Shown one piece after another: positions 30,002 to 38,125 of a stretch of 42,121 bases of DNA. Both the position numbers and the translations under genes were made by a program. Source of the stretch: RUG12783 sp946409545. GTDB taxonomy: Bacteria > Bacillota_I > Bacilli_A > RF39 > UBA660. The notes under the pieces were generated by a model, which saw nothing but the letters and a program-made list of their open reading frames with translations, was not told where the DNA came from and ran no database searches. Positions within the stretch are counted from its first letter, which is position 1. Each line of letters begins with the position of its first letter. Location of the stretch: contig CAMJWT010000015.1 in the NCBI GenBank assembly GCA_946409545.1, forward strand, positions 1-42,121, read 5' to 3'.

Positions 30002-30010
30002 TGTTATAAT
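30002..30010 (+). promoter_or_regulatory. Extended -10 promoter
   Basis: TGTTATAAT with TATAAT at 30005-30010 lies 17 bp before ATG 30027. This placement excludes the upstream in-frame ATG at 29967 as the start. Confidence 0.7.
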
Positions 30011-30026
30011 TTGTGTAGAGGTATAT

Positions 30027-30647
30027 ATGAATAATTTATTTACATATCAAGATTTTTTTAGTGAATTATTTCAAAATGATTATGATACTATTTTAGATAA
30101 AATAGAAGATTATATTATATCTAAAGGACAAACTCTTGGAAGTGATTATCATAAACTTTCTGATAGAAATGTATGGATTCATAATACTAGCAAAGTAGAT
30201 AACAATGTTAATATTGTTGGACCATGTATTATTATGGAAAATGTTACAATTGAGAATAATGCTGTTATAAGACCAAATGTTATTATTGGTCCTAATAGTC
30301 ATATTGGTAATTCTACTGAAGTAAAGAATAGTATATTATTAGATACTGTAACCTTACCACATTTCAATTATGTTGGTGATAGTATTTTAGGTAGTCATGT
30401 TCATTTAGGAGCAGGAGCTATTATTTCTAATTATCGACTTGATCATCGTAATGTTAAAGAAACAAGAATGAAGATTGGAGCTTATATCGGTGATTATGTT
30501 GAAGTTGGTTGTAATAGTGTAATATGTCCAGGTACTATTATTAATAAAAATGTAACAGTTTATCCTCTTGTTATGGTAAGAGGTAATATTAAAGAAAATA
30601 GTATTGTAAAAAGAGATAATATCATTGTAGAAAAAGATAATAGATAG
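30027..30647 (+). CDS. Left-handed beta-helix acyltransferase (GlmU C-terminal-like)
   Basis: This 206-aa protein starts with about 55 helical residues. It is followed by hexapeptide repeats [LIV]-G-x-x-x-x from about residue 60 (VDNNVNIVGPCIIMENVTIENNAVIRPNVIIGP to the end). The block YVGDSILGSHVHLGAGAIISNYR matches the acetyltransferase half of GlmU and related nucleotidyltransferase-linked enzymes, with a histidine pair that could be catalytic. There is no nucleotidyltransferase domain. It probably acetylates a sugar-nucleotide or amino sugar; substrate unknown. GAGG at 30018-30021 precedes the ATG. It is followed 10 bp later by a wall hydrolase gene. Confidence 0.8.
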   Translation: MNNLFTYQDFFSELFQNDYDTILDKIEDYIISKGQTLGSDYHKLSDRNVWIHNTSKVDNNVNIVGPCIIMENVTIENNAVIRPNVIIGPNSHIGNSTEVKNSILLDTVTLPHFNYVGDSILGSHVHLGAGAIISNYRLDHRNVKETRMKIGAYIGDYVEVGCNSVICPGTIINKNVTVYPLVMVRGNIKENSIVKRDNIIVEKDNR

Positions 30648-30657
30648 GAGGTAATTT

Positions 30658-32892
30658 ATGGCAATTATAGATTCTAAAGGAATAAAAAGTGAAAGTGGAA
30701 CTATAAAATCCCAAACAATTAAAAGAGAATCATCAACTGTAATTAATAGACCAGGAAGACAAATGCCATCGTCTCCAATGTCTAGCAGATCTTTAAATCG
30801 TAATAATAGACCACCTGGTTCTAGAAGAAATGGTTTAAATAGAAATAACAATTTACGTAAAAATCGTAATGTTGCTAAACCAAGTGGAAGTGATGATGAT
30901 AAAGAATTAAATCCTCTTCAAAAAGCTGAACAAAGAAGAAAACCATTAAATCAACAAGCTCATCAAAGACCAGTTAATGCCCAAGGAGAAAATGAAAATA
31001 ATCCTCAAGGATTAGAAAATCAACAAAATGGTCAAGATCAACAAAATGGTCAAGGTGGGAATCAACTTTCAAAACCAGAAAATGAGTTAGAACAAAACAC
31101 ACAAAATCAGGGTTCAGATCCTAATCTTCCGAATAATGTTAAAGAAGATGAAGACGGTGATGGAAAAGGTAGTGGTTTAGGTAAAAAAATATGGAATTTC
31201 TTAAAGAAACATCCAATGGTTTTAGTATATATTGGTGCTGCAATTTTAATTCTTCTTTTAGCATTCATTGTAATAGCTTATCTAGCTGCTATTTTTGGTG
31301 GACTTGGAGCTGCTGCTACCGATGAAGATATGAGAAAGAATTATGGGCCTTTCTTCGCCTTTGATAGTGCATCTGTTTCTTTAGTTGACCCAACAGGTAC
31401 CATTCCTGTAAGTAGATCTTTATCTCTTTCGGAATATTTAAAAGGAATTGTTTATGCTGATACGATGAAACTTAATTTATCATCAATGACTAATGAACAA
31501 ATATTAGAGTTTTATAAAGCTGTAATTGTTGCTCGAAAAGCTCAAATATTAAGTAAAGGAAGGTATGATAATCGTTCTAAACAAATGACCTTGAAATTAA
31601 CAGATTTTAATTATTGTGATCCTCAATACGGATGTAAAATCGCTACAAAGGGTGGAAGTACTTTCTATTTATCAAATGATTTATCTTTAGATGTTGATAG
31701 AACATCAACAGAATATGGAGCTCTTGAAGATCGATTATTAGTTATTATGAATAAAGCAATTGGTGAAGCAACATCAAAAATTGTGACACCAAACAATGTG
31801 GAAGAGCCATTAACGACATATAAATGGTCACCACCTTCTGTTTCATCATCAACAATCTCTTCATATCTCTCAGCTGCTAAAAGTGGAACTAAATATGAAG
31901 ATATTATTAAAAACACGCATAGTGGATATAAAGTATATAATTTGGATGATTATGCTTTATTATATGAAAGTGTCTTTATATCACTATATACATTTTGGTG
32001 GCCAATAGGTACGGATAGTCCAGATGCTTCAGGAAGCTATTCTGGAAATCCTTCAACATACCTTGTTTTATCAAAATATGGTCCATCATTTGGTACACAA
32101 ACAATTAACAAGGGAATGAAGATTGGTGGTACTTGTGGAAGAACAACTGTTATTGCTCCTAAAGATGGTAAAGTTACTTTTGTAGGAACAGATGCAAAAT
32201 ATGGTAGTTATGTCATCATAAGCCATGAAGATAATGTTAGAACCCTTTTAGGTAGCTTATCTAATATTAAAGTTGCAGTTAATCAAGAAGTTATGCAAGG
32301 TGATTTAGTTGGTATCGTTGGTAAAATAAATGAAGATGATTCTCAATGTTATGTTTATGTCGAGATGTATGCAAGTGGTCAAAATGTTAATCCTCTTGAT
32401 TATTTCTCTGAGGATTTTCCACGTCCAACTCTTGCTAAGTATATTAAATTTGTACAAGGTAAAGATAATCAACAAACAGTATGTAAAACCCTTCTTGCAA
32501 GTGGTTTTAGTAGAGCAGCGGTTGCTGGACTTATGGCTAATATTGAGCATGAATCTGGCTTTAAATTAGATGCTTTATCTGATAATGGTACAAGTAATGG
32601 ATTATTCCAATGGCACAAGGGAAGACTTGATAATTTAAGACAATACTGTGGTAGTGAATATTTAACTTCAATTAAATGCCAACTTGATTTCTTCTTATAT
32701 GAAATAACGGAAGGATCAGAAAAGAATGATGGTGCCTATGAATATTTGATGGGTAATCATAATGCATATGATATGGCATATCATTTCTGCTTATTATTCG
32801 AACGTCCAAAAGGTGGTGCAACATCTGCTGCTAATCGTGGTAAACTAGCTGAATCTAAATATGTTAGTTATGTAAATAATGGATGTAATTAG
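30658..32892 (+). CDS. Membrane-anchored wall hydrolase: degenerate M23 plus phage-tail-lysozyme domain
   Basis: This 744-aa protein has a cytoplasmic N-terminus (1-184) that is low-complexity, Arg/Asn/Gln/Pro-rich, then acidic. One membrane helix follows at about 185-215, then an outer domain of unknown fold, an M23-like domain at about 482-565 (APKDGKVTFVG, then GDLVGIVGK) and a C-terminal lysozyme-like domain at about 590-744. The last has NIEHESGFKLDALSDNGTSNGLFQWHKGR (E630 or E632 catalytic) and matches the phage tail lysozyme type. The M23 part lacks the zinc ligands (no H-x-x-x-D, no HxH), so it probably binds rather than cuts. The layout resembles conjugation-associated wall hydrolases, but no conjugation genes are nearby. 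Confidence 0.85.
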   Translation: MAIIDSKGIKSESGTIKSQTIKRESSTVINRPGRQMPSSPMSSRSLNRNNRPPGSRRNGLNRNNNLRKNRNVAKPSGSDDDKELNPLQKAEQRRKPLNQQAHQRPVNAQGENENNPQGLENQQNGQDQQNGQGGNQLSKPENELEQNTQNQGSDPNLPNNVKEDEDGDGKGSGLGKKIWNFLKKHPMVLVYIGAAILILLLAFIVIAYLAAIFGGLGAAATDEDMRKNYGPFFAFDSASVSLVDPTGTIPVSRSLSLSEYLKGIVYADTMKLNLSSMTNEQILEFYKAVIVARKAQILSKGRYDNRSKQMTLKLTDFNYCDPQYGCKIATKGGSTFYLSNDLSLDVDRTSTEYGALEDRLLVIMNKAIGEATSKIVTPNNVEEPLTTYKWSPPSVSSSTISSYLSAAKSGTKYEDIIKNTHSGYKVYNLDDYALLYESVFISLYTFWWPIGTDSPDASGSYSGNPSTYLVLSKYGPSFGTQTINKGMKIGGTCGRTTVIAPKDGKVTFVGTDAKYGSYVIISHEDNVRTLLGSLSNIKVAVNQEVMQGDLVGIVGKINEDDSQCYVYVEMYASGQNVNPLDYFSEDFPRPTLAKYIKFVQGKDNQQTVCKTLLASGFSRAAVAGLMANIEHESGFKLDALSDNGTSNGLFQWHKGRLDNLRQYCGSEYLTSIKCQLDFFLYEITEGSEKNDGAYEYLMGNHNAYDMAYHFCLLFERPKGGATSAANRGKLAESKYVSYVNNGCN

Positions 32893-32900
32893 GAGTAGTT

Positions 32901-33674
32901 ATGAAGAATAAAAAGAATTTAATATTTATGATTCCTTTATTAGCATTATTTATTTTCGTAATATTGTTAGTAAGGTCAAATAAAAAAAACACTCCCGTTC
33001 CTGTTCAAACATTTACAAAAGTTAATAATTATAGCCAATTTTTTGGAATAGATAGTTTAGTAAATGATTATGTAAAAAAAAGTAATTCTGGAAGAGTAGA
33101 ATATTATTATTATACAAATGATATTTATTATTTATCTTTTAAAAGAAATTATTATTATATTGTCGTTGGTGATAAAGTTAAATATGATTATGATACATCA
33201 AAACTAGAAATGATTAGTGATATTTCATATTTAATTACGGTTCAAATATCAACTTCTAAATATGATGTAGAAGAGATAGATAATTATCAAGATTACTTAG
33301 TTAATTCTAAATTACGTGATGGAGTTACTGTAAAAAGTAATGAATCTATATCAAATTATGATAATAAAGCAATTAGTGATATGTTTATAATGAATTATTA
33401 TATTAATTATTTTAAAGAATTATTATTTGTTAATTATACTAAAGCTTATAATATGTTAGATAGTAAATATCGTGAAAAAGTAGGTAGTATAGATGATTTT
33501 AATAGTTATCGAGAAGAATTATATAATTCCATAAATAACATTATTATTAATTATTCTATTAATGGTGAAAAAGGTAATAGATCTTATAGTGTTGTTTTAA
33601 ATAATAATTTGATTTTAGAATTTAAAGAAAATAGTATTATGAACTTTAGTGTTAACATAAGAAAATATGAATAA
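32901..33674 (+). CDS. Membrane-anchored hypothetical protein
   Basis: This 257-aa protein has an N-terminal membrane helix (about 8-26) and an outer domain very rich in Tyr, Asn and Ser. A stretch near residues 168-215 (MNYYINYFKELLFVNYTKAYNMLDSKYREKVGSIDDFNSY) resembles the start of NTF2-like or VirB8-like folds, in which a helical pair precedes a curved sheet. The resemblance is weak. It follows the wall hydrolase by 8 bp with GGAG before the ATG, and precedes a strong terminator. It may be the hydrolase's membrane partner (inference). Confidence 0.75.
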   Translation: MKNKKNLIFMIPLLALFIFVILLVRSNKKNTPVPVQTFTKVNNYSQFFGIDSLVNDYVKKSNSGRVEYYYYTNDIYYLSFKRNYYYIVVGDKVKYDYDTSKLEMISDISYLITVQISTSKYDVEEIDNYQDYLVNSKLRDGVTVKSNESISNYDNKAISDMFIMNYYINYFKELLFVNYTKAYNMLDSKYREKVGSIDDFNSYREELYNSINNIIINYSINGEKGNRSYSVVLNNNLILEFKENSIMNFSVNIRKYE

Positions 33675-33703
33675 AATTCTTATTGAATTTTATTCATTTT
33701 TTT
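33669..33703 (+). terminator. Terminator
   Basis: GAATAAAATTC (33669-33679) pairs perfectly with GAATTTTATTC (33685-33695) over TTATT, followed by ATTTTTTT. Confidence 0.9.
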
Positions 33704-33712
33704 ATATTCTTT

Positions 33713-33721
33713 TGATATACT
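33713..33721 (+). promoter_or_regulatory. Extended -10 promoter
   Basis: TGATATACT with TATACT at 33716-33721 lies 17 bp before the next ATG. Its -35 region falls in the terminator. Confidence 0.55.
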
Positions 33722-33738
33722 AATAATAAGGAGAATAT

Positions 33739-34023
33739 ATGAGAAAAGTATTAATGATTGTTTTAGTTATAGTATTAATTTGGGTAGGCTATGTTACTGC
33801 GGAGTATTTCCGTGTTTATAGACCCGATAACACCGATAATAAAGTTTTAATATCTTTAGGAGAAAAGGATACTGATACATATGTTGAACAAAAAGGTCTA
33901 GGCTTTTCTGTTGTAAAATATAAAGTATCTTTATCAGATGCAGAATCTGGAACCCTTATTAAAGAATTTAAAATATTTGGTATTAAAGTTAGTAAAACAA
34001 CTTTAGTTAGAGTGAAAAAATAA
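33739..34023 (+). CDS. Small membrane-anchored hypothetical protein
   Basis: This 94-aa protein has one N-terminal membrane helix (about 4-22) and a short outer beta domain: VLISLGEKDTDTYVEQKGLGFSVVKYKVSLSD, then FKIFGIKVSKTTLVRVKK. No family was recognised. AAGGAG at 33728-33733 precedes the ATG. Its stop overlaps the glycosyltransferase start by one base (TAATG), so the two are coupled. Confidence 0.75.
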   Translation: MRKVLMIVLVIVLIWVGYVTAEYFRVYRPDNTDNKVLISLGEKDTDTYVEQKGLGFSVVKYKVSLSDAESGTLIKEFKIFGIKVSKTTLVRVKK

Positions 34024-34721
34024 TGGATTATAAAAAAGTAATACCAATTATTCCTTCACTTGATCCAGATGATAAATTAATTAATGTAATTAATGATTTA
34101 ATAGATAATGGTTTCAATAAAATAATATTAATTAATGATGGAACAGAAGATAAAAGAATCTTTAATGAACTTGATAAAAAAGATGAAGTTATATTATTAA
34201 CTCATGAAGTAAATAGAGGTAAAGGAGCAGCTTTAAAAACTTCTTTTTCCTATTATAAAGATCATTTAATGAAAGATTATTGTGGTGTAATATGCTTAGA
34301 TTCTGATGGACAACATTTAGTTAGTGATGCTATTAAAGTATCTAATGAAATGGTTAAATCAAATAGATTTACTTTAGGTACAAGATTATTTAATACTAAA
34401 GAGACACCTCTTCGTAATAAAACTGGTAATCGTATAACATCAAGGGTATTTAAATGGTTCTTTAAAGTATATTTAAAAGATACACAAACAGGTTTACGAG
34501 CTATTCCTAATCGATTAATTGATTTGCATCTTAATACTTTAGGTGATCGTTTCGAATATGAAATGAATGCTTTAATTGATTTAGTTCGCGCTAAAGAAGA
34601 AATAGAGGAAGTTGATATTAAAACCGTTTATCTTGAAAATAGTAACAAGAAAAGTCATTTTAAACCATTTAAAGATTCTTGGAGAATATATAAATTAATG
34701 TTTAAAAGATTAAAAAAATAA
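34023..34721 (+). CDS. Family 2 glycosyltransferase
   Basis: This 232-aa protein has the GT-A fold motifs of family 2: PIIPSLDPDDKL at the N-terminus, ILINDGTED, NRGKGAALKTSF (64-75), the metal-binding CLDSDGQH (D93, D95) and GTRLFNTKETPLRNKTGNRI. It has no membrane helix and resembles dolichyl-phosphate mannosyltransferase-like enzymes that lack the membrane domain. The sugar donor and acceptor are unknown; a lipid-linked sugar or glycolipid is likely. It ends in a bidirectional terminator opposite purB. Confidence 0.88.
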   Translation: MDYKKVIPIIPSLDPDDKLINVINDLIDNGFNKIILINDGTEDKRIFNELDKKDEVILLTHEVNRGKGAALKTSFSYYKDHLMKDYCGVICLDSDGQHLVSDAIKVSNEMVKSNRFTLGTRLFNTKETPLRNKTGNRITSRVFKWFFKVYLKDTQTGLRAIPNRLIDLHLNTLGDRFEYEMNALIDLVRAKEEIEEVDIKTVYLENSNKKSHFKPFKDSWRIYKLMFKRLKK

Positions 34722-34750
34722 AAAATATGATTATTTAATCATATTTTTTT
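34720..34750. terminator. Bidirectional terminator between the glycosyltransferase gene and purB
   Basis: AAAAATATGATTA pairs with TAATCATATTTTT and is flanked by A on the left and T on the right, so it can serve both converging genes. Confidence 0.85.
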
Positions 34751-36100
34751 ATTATTATCTTCAACTATTTTTTTACATAAACCAATGTAATTACTAGGAG
34801 TTAATTTTAATAACCTCTCTTTATCTTCATTACTTATTTCAAGTTTATTAATGAATTTATGTAATTCTTCTTTATTAAGTTCTTTACCTCTTGATAATTC
34901 TTTTAATAATTCATAAGCATTATCAACTTTATTTTTTCTTAAAACTGTTTGAATTGCTTCTGTAAGTACTTCATAGTGATTATCAAGTTCTTCTTTTAAA
35001 TAATCTTCATTAACAACTATTTTATTAAGACCAGTGAGGGTTTCTTTAATACTAATTAAACTATGTGAGAATATTACACCTAAGTTTCTTAGTTTACTTG
35101 AATCTGATAAATCTCTTTGCATACGTGATATTGATAAATTATTAACAAGCGCATCTATTAATCCATTACTAATTTCAACATTAGCCATCGAATTTTCATG
35201 ATTAATAGGATTTACTTTATGTGGCATAACACTAGAACCTACTTCAGTATCTTTTTTAATTTCTTTAAAATAGTTTCTTGATATATATAACCACATATCA
35301 CTATTTAAATCTTTAATGATATTATTTAATACTTTAATATTACTTAATAATATACATAATATATCATGAGATTCTATTTGGGTTGTAAGGGGATTATATT
35401 CTAAGTCTAAACTATTAATAAAATCTTTAGTAATATCTATCCAATCAACATTAGGGAACGCTACAATATGACAATTATAGTTTCCAACAGCTCCACTAAA
35501 TTTACTACGTAACTTTAGATTATTAATTATTTTAATAATACTTTCTAGTCGATAACTAAATACTTTAAATTCTTTACCAACAGTAGTAGGGGATGCATTT
35601 TGTCCATGAGTATGTGCCATCATTGGAGTTTCTTTATATTTATCACTTAATTCATCTAATTTAATAAGAAGATTATTAAGATTATCTAAATAATAATTTA
35701 ATCCATCTTTAATCATTAAATTATAACTTGTATTGTTAACATCTTCACTTGTTAAAGTTATATGAATAAAAGGGATTAATCTTTCTAATTTATTCTTTTT
35801 TAATTTCTCTCGTAAGAAATATTCAATAGCTTTAACATCATGTTTAGTTGTACTTTCAATTTCTTTTACTTCTTTTGCGTCTTCTAAAGAAAAATTATGA
35901 ATAATATTTAAAATATCATTTTTTTCATTTTCATTTATTTTTTCATCAATTATTTTTTTATCTAAGAGAAATAATAACCATTTTATTTCCACAATTGTTC
36001 GATATTTAATTAATGCATATTCTGAGAAGTAATTAGAGAAATCTTTTGTTTTTTCGTGATATCTTCCATCAATAGGTGATATATTTAATAATTCATTCAT
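34739..36100 (-). CDS. purB: Adenylosuccinate lyase
   Basis: This 453-aa fumarase/aspartase-superfamily enzyme cleaves adenylosuccinate to AMP and fumarate, and SAICAR to AICAR. It begins with ISPIDGRY, typical of the E. coli-type PurB. It has IESTTKHDVKAIEYFLREKL, HITLTSEDVNNTSYNL, AHTHGQNASPTTVGKE (catalytic histidine region) and the flexible signature loop GSSVMPHKVNPINHENSMAN. It overlaps purA by 4 bp (ATGA), forming a two-gene operon for the IMP-to-AMP branch. The gene ends inside the bidirectional terminator. Confidence 0.95.
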   Translation of the reverse strand: MNELLNISPIDGRYHEKTKDFSNYFSEYALIKYRTIVEIKWLLFLLDKKIIDEKINENEKNDILNIIHNFSLEDAKEVKEIESTTKHDVKAIEYFLREKLKKNKLERLIPFIHITLTSEDVNNTSYNLMIKDGLNYYLDNLNNLLIKLDELSDKYKETPMMAHTHGQNASPTTVGKEFKVFSYRLESIIKIINNLKLRSKFSGAVGNYNCHIVAFPNVDWIDITKDFINSLDLEYNPLTTQIESHDILCILLSNIKVLNNIIKDLNSDMWLYISRNYFKEIKKDTEVGSSVMPHKVNPINHENSMANVEISNGLIDALVNNLSISRMQRDLSDSSKLRNLGVIFSHSLISIKETLTGLNKIVVNEDYLKEELDNHYEVLTEAIQTVLRKNKVDNAYELLKELSRGKELNKEELHKFINKLEISNEDKERLLKLTPSNYIGLCKKIVEDNNKKI

Positions 36101-37362
36101 CTAATAATAATATCCTCTCTACCTGCGCCTGTTCCAATAAACTTAACAGGGGTATCAGTAAGTTCTTCAATTCTTTGAACATATTTTTTAGCATTTTCTG
36201 GTAATTCTTCAAATGTTTTACAATTAGAGATATCAAAGTTACCGGGAAACTCTTCATAAACAGGTTTACAATTATTTAAGAAATCAATATTTGTTCTAAA
36301 GAATTCTGTTTTCTTTCCTTTATATTCATATGCAACGCATAGTTTAATTTTATCTAATTTACCAACAGTATCTAAATGGTTCATACATATACCCGTAATT
36401 CCATTTATACGAATAGCATAGTTAAGCGCTACAATATCAAGCCAACCACAACGTCTAGGTCGTTTAGTAGTTGTTCCATATTCATGACCTAATTCTCGAA
36501 TGGTATCACCAATTTTATCTTTTAATTCTGTTACATATGGTCCTTCACCAACACGTGAAGAGTAAGCTTTAATAACACCATATACTTCATTAATATATCT
36601 TGCACCAATTCCTGTTCCAGTCATAACACCACCAATTGTTGGGTTAGAACTTGTTACATATGGATAACTTCCAAAGTCAATATCAAGTAAGGTTGCTTGA
36701 GCCCCTTCACAAAGTATTTTTTCACCTTTTTGAATAGCTTTATGTAACATTGTTGTTGTATCACAAACATAAGGTTTTAAGATCTTAGCATATTCTTTAT
36801 ACTCTTTATATATATCTTGGAATTTTAGTTTTTCTTGTTTATTAGCTTTAAAGATGGTATTTTTATTTTTAACATTAATTTTTAATAAATCTTTAAATCT
36901 TCTTGATATAAAGTCTTCCATACGAATACCAGATCGTTCGTACTTATCACAGTAGGCAGGGCCAATACCTCTTTTGGTTGTTCCAATTTTACCTTCACCA
37001 CGAAGTTCTTCTAACATACCATCCATAAGAATATGATATGGGAAGATAACATGAGCTTTTTCAGAAATATAAAGATTATCTACTTTATATCCATTAGCTT
37101 TTAAGTTTTCAATTTCTTCTATTAAAACTTTTGGATCAATTACAACGCCATTTCCTAGAATCGCTTTTGTTCCTTTATTTAAAATTCCACTTGGTATAAG
37201 GTGGAATGCAAATTTCTTTCCGTCTACTTCAATTGTATGGCCTGCATTATTACCACCAGAGAATCTAACAGCGTATTTACTATCACTTGATAAGTAATCA
37301 ATTACTTTTCCTTTCCCTTCATCGCCATAAAATAGGCCTAAGACTACATCAACATTTTTCAT
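36097..37362 (-). CDS. purA: Adenylosuccinate synthetase
   Basis: This 421-aa enzyme makes adenylosuccinate from IMP, aspartate and GTP. The P-loop region reads GLFYGDEGKGKV. The usual G-x-Q-W-G-D-E-G-K-G-K has Phe-Tyr in place of Gln-Trp. NNAGHTI, GTTKRGIGPAYCDK, EGAQATLLDIDFGSYPYVTSSNP and GTGAGREDIII follow the family. The start is ATG 37362, because GGAGG lies just upstream on the minus strand (37369-37373); the ATG at 37377 is before that site and would add only five residues. A TGCTATAAT extended -10 lies at 37413-37405 on the minus strand. Confidence 0.95.
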   Translation of the reverse strand: MKNVDVVLGLFYGDEGKGKVIDYLSSDSKYAVRFSGGNNAGHTIEVDGKKFAFHLIPSGILNKGTKAILGNGVVIDPKVLIEEIENLKANGYKVDNLYISEKAHVIFPYHILMDGMLEELRGEGKIGTTKRGIGPAYCDKYERSGIRMEDFISRRFKDLLKINVKNKNTIFKANKQEKLKFQDIYKEYKEYAKILKPYVCDTTTMLHKAIQKGEKILCEGAQATLLDIDFGSYPYVTSSNPTIGGVMTGTGIGARYINEVYGVIKAYSSRVGEGPYVTELKDKIGDTIRELGHEYGTTTKRPRRCGWLDIVALNYAIRINGITGICMNHLDTVGKLDKIKLCVAYEYKGKKTEFFRTNIDFLNNCKPVYEEFPGNFDISNCKTFEELPENAKKYVQRIEELTDTPVKFIGTGAGREDIIIR

Positions 37363-37404
37363 ATAAACCTCCAACATTGTTATTATATCGTAAATTAAGT
37401 GTTA

Positions 37405-37413
37405 ATTATAGCA
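37405..37413 (-). promoter_or_regulatory. Extended -10 promoter of purA-purB
   Basis: On the minus strand TGCTATAAT reads from 37413 to 37405, about 43 nt before the purA ATG. It diverges from the rubrerythrin promoter. Confidence 0.6.
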
Positions 37414-37428
37414 TATTATTTATTATTT

Positions 37429-37437
37429 TGTTATAAT
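37429..37437 (+). promoter_or_regulatory. Extended -10 promoter of the rubrerythrin gene
   Basis: TGTTATAAT with TATAAT at 37432-37437 lies 35 bp before ATG 37472. It is only 16 bp from the divergent purA -10. Confidence 0.65.
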
Positions 37438-37471
37438 ATTCTTGTGTTTTATAAACTTAAAGGAGGATATT

Positions 37472-38011
37472 ATGGAACTAAAAGGTAGTAAAACGGAACA
37501 AAATTTAATGACTGCTTTTGCAGGAGAATCTCAAGCAAGAAATAAATATACTTATTTTGCTAGTAAAGCAAAGAAAGATGGTTATGAACAAATAGCTGCT
37601 ATTTTTGAAGAAACAGCTAATAACGAAAAAGAACATGCTAAAATGTGGTTTAAAGAATTACATGGAGGAGAAGTACCAAGTACAGAAGAAAACTTACTAG
37701 CTGCTGCTGAAGGTGAAAACTATGAATGGACAGATATGTATGAAAATTTCGCTAAAGTGGCTGATGAAGAAGGATTTAAAGATATAGCTCGTAAATTTAG
37801 AGGAGTAGCTGCTATTGAAAAAGCTCATGAAGAAAGATATAGAAAGTTACTTAAAAATATTGAAGATGAAGTAGTATTCTCTCGTGATGGTGATACTATT
37901 TGGCAATGTCGTAACTGTGGACATATTGTTATTGGTAAGAAAGCTCCAAAAGTTTGTCCAGTATGTAATCATCCACAAAGTTATTTTGAAGTTAAAGCTG
38001 AAAATTATTAA
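37472..38011 (+). CDS. rbr: Rubrerythrin
   Basis: This 179-aa protein has an N-terminal ferritin-like diiron domain with GESQARNKYTYFASKA, IFEETANNEKEHAKMWF and GVAAIEKAHEERYRKLL. A C-terminal rubredoxin domain follows, with CRNCGHI and CPVCNHP (four Cys). Rubrerythrins reduce hydrogen peroxide in anaerobes. The start is ATG 37472 with AAAGGAGG at 37459-37466; an earlier in-frame ATG at 37442 lies in the promoter. It is a single-gene unit with its own promoter and terminator. It points to an anaerobic, oxygen-sensitive host. Confidence 0.97.
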   Translation: MELKGSKTEQNLMTAFAGESQARNKYTYFASKAKKDGYEQIAAIFEETANNEKEHAKMWFKELHGGEVPSTEENLLAAAEGENYEWTDMYENFAKVADEEGFKDIARKFRGVAAIEKAHEERYRKLLKNIEDEVVFSRDGDTIWQCRNCGHIVIGKKAPKVCPVCNHPQSYFEVKAENY

Positions 38012-38016
38012 AATAA

Positions 38017-38040
38017 AAACTCCATATGGAGTTTTTTTTT
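38017..38040 (+). terminator. Terminator of rubrerythrin
   Basis: AAAACTCCATATGGAGTTTT is a perfect palindrome (38017-38036 region) and is followed by T residues. Confidence 0.9.
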
Positions 38041-38075
38041 GTTTACACTCTCTAAATAAAAAGATTAACATTTTG

Positions 38076-38103
38076 TTGACATGTATATTTGACATATTAT
38101 ATT
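38076..38103 (+). promoter_or_regulatory. Promoter with repeated TTGACA for the lipoprotein gene
   Basis: TTGACA at 38076-38081 and TATATT at 38098-38103 have a 16-bp spacer. A second TTGACA lies at 38089-38094, so the region reads as two similar 14-15 bp direct repeats. Confidence 0.65.
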
Positions 38104-38125
38104 CTTAAAATAGAGAGAGGTATAT

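Noticed and set aside
30405..30851. 148-codon minus-strand open frame across the acyltransferase and hydrolase genes
   Set aside because: It is antisense to two well-supported genes, with low-complexity composition and no ribosome binding site.
30658..32892. Prophage or conjugative element suggested by the phage-tail-lysozyme domain
   Set aside because: No integrase, terminase, capsid, relaxase, VirB4 or VirD4 gene and no repeat that could be an attachment site is present in the window; neighbours are ordinary chromosomal genes.
37363..37377. Longer purA start at 37377
   Set aside because: It lies upstream of the GGAGG site; ATG 37362 has correct spacing and starts at the conserved N-terminus.
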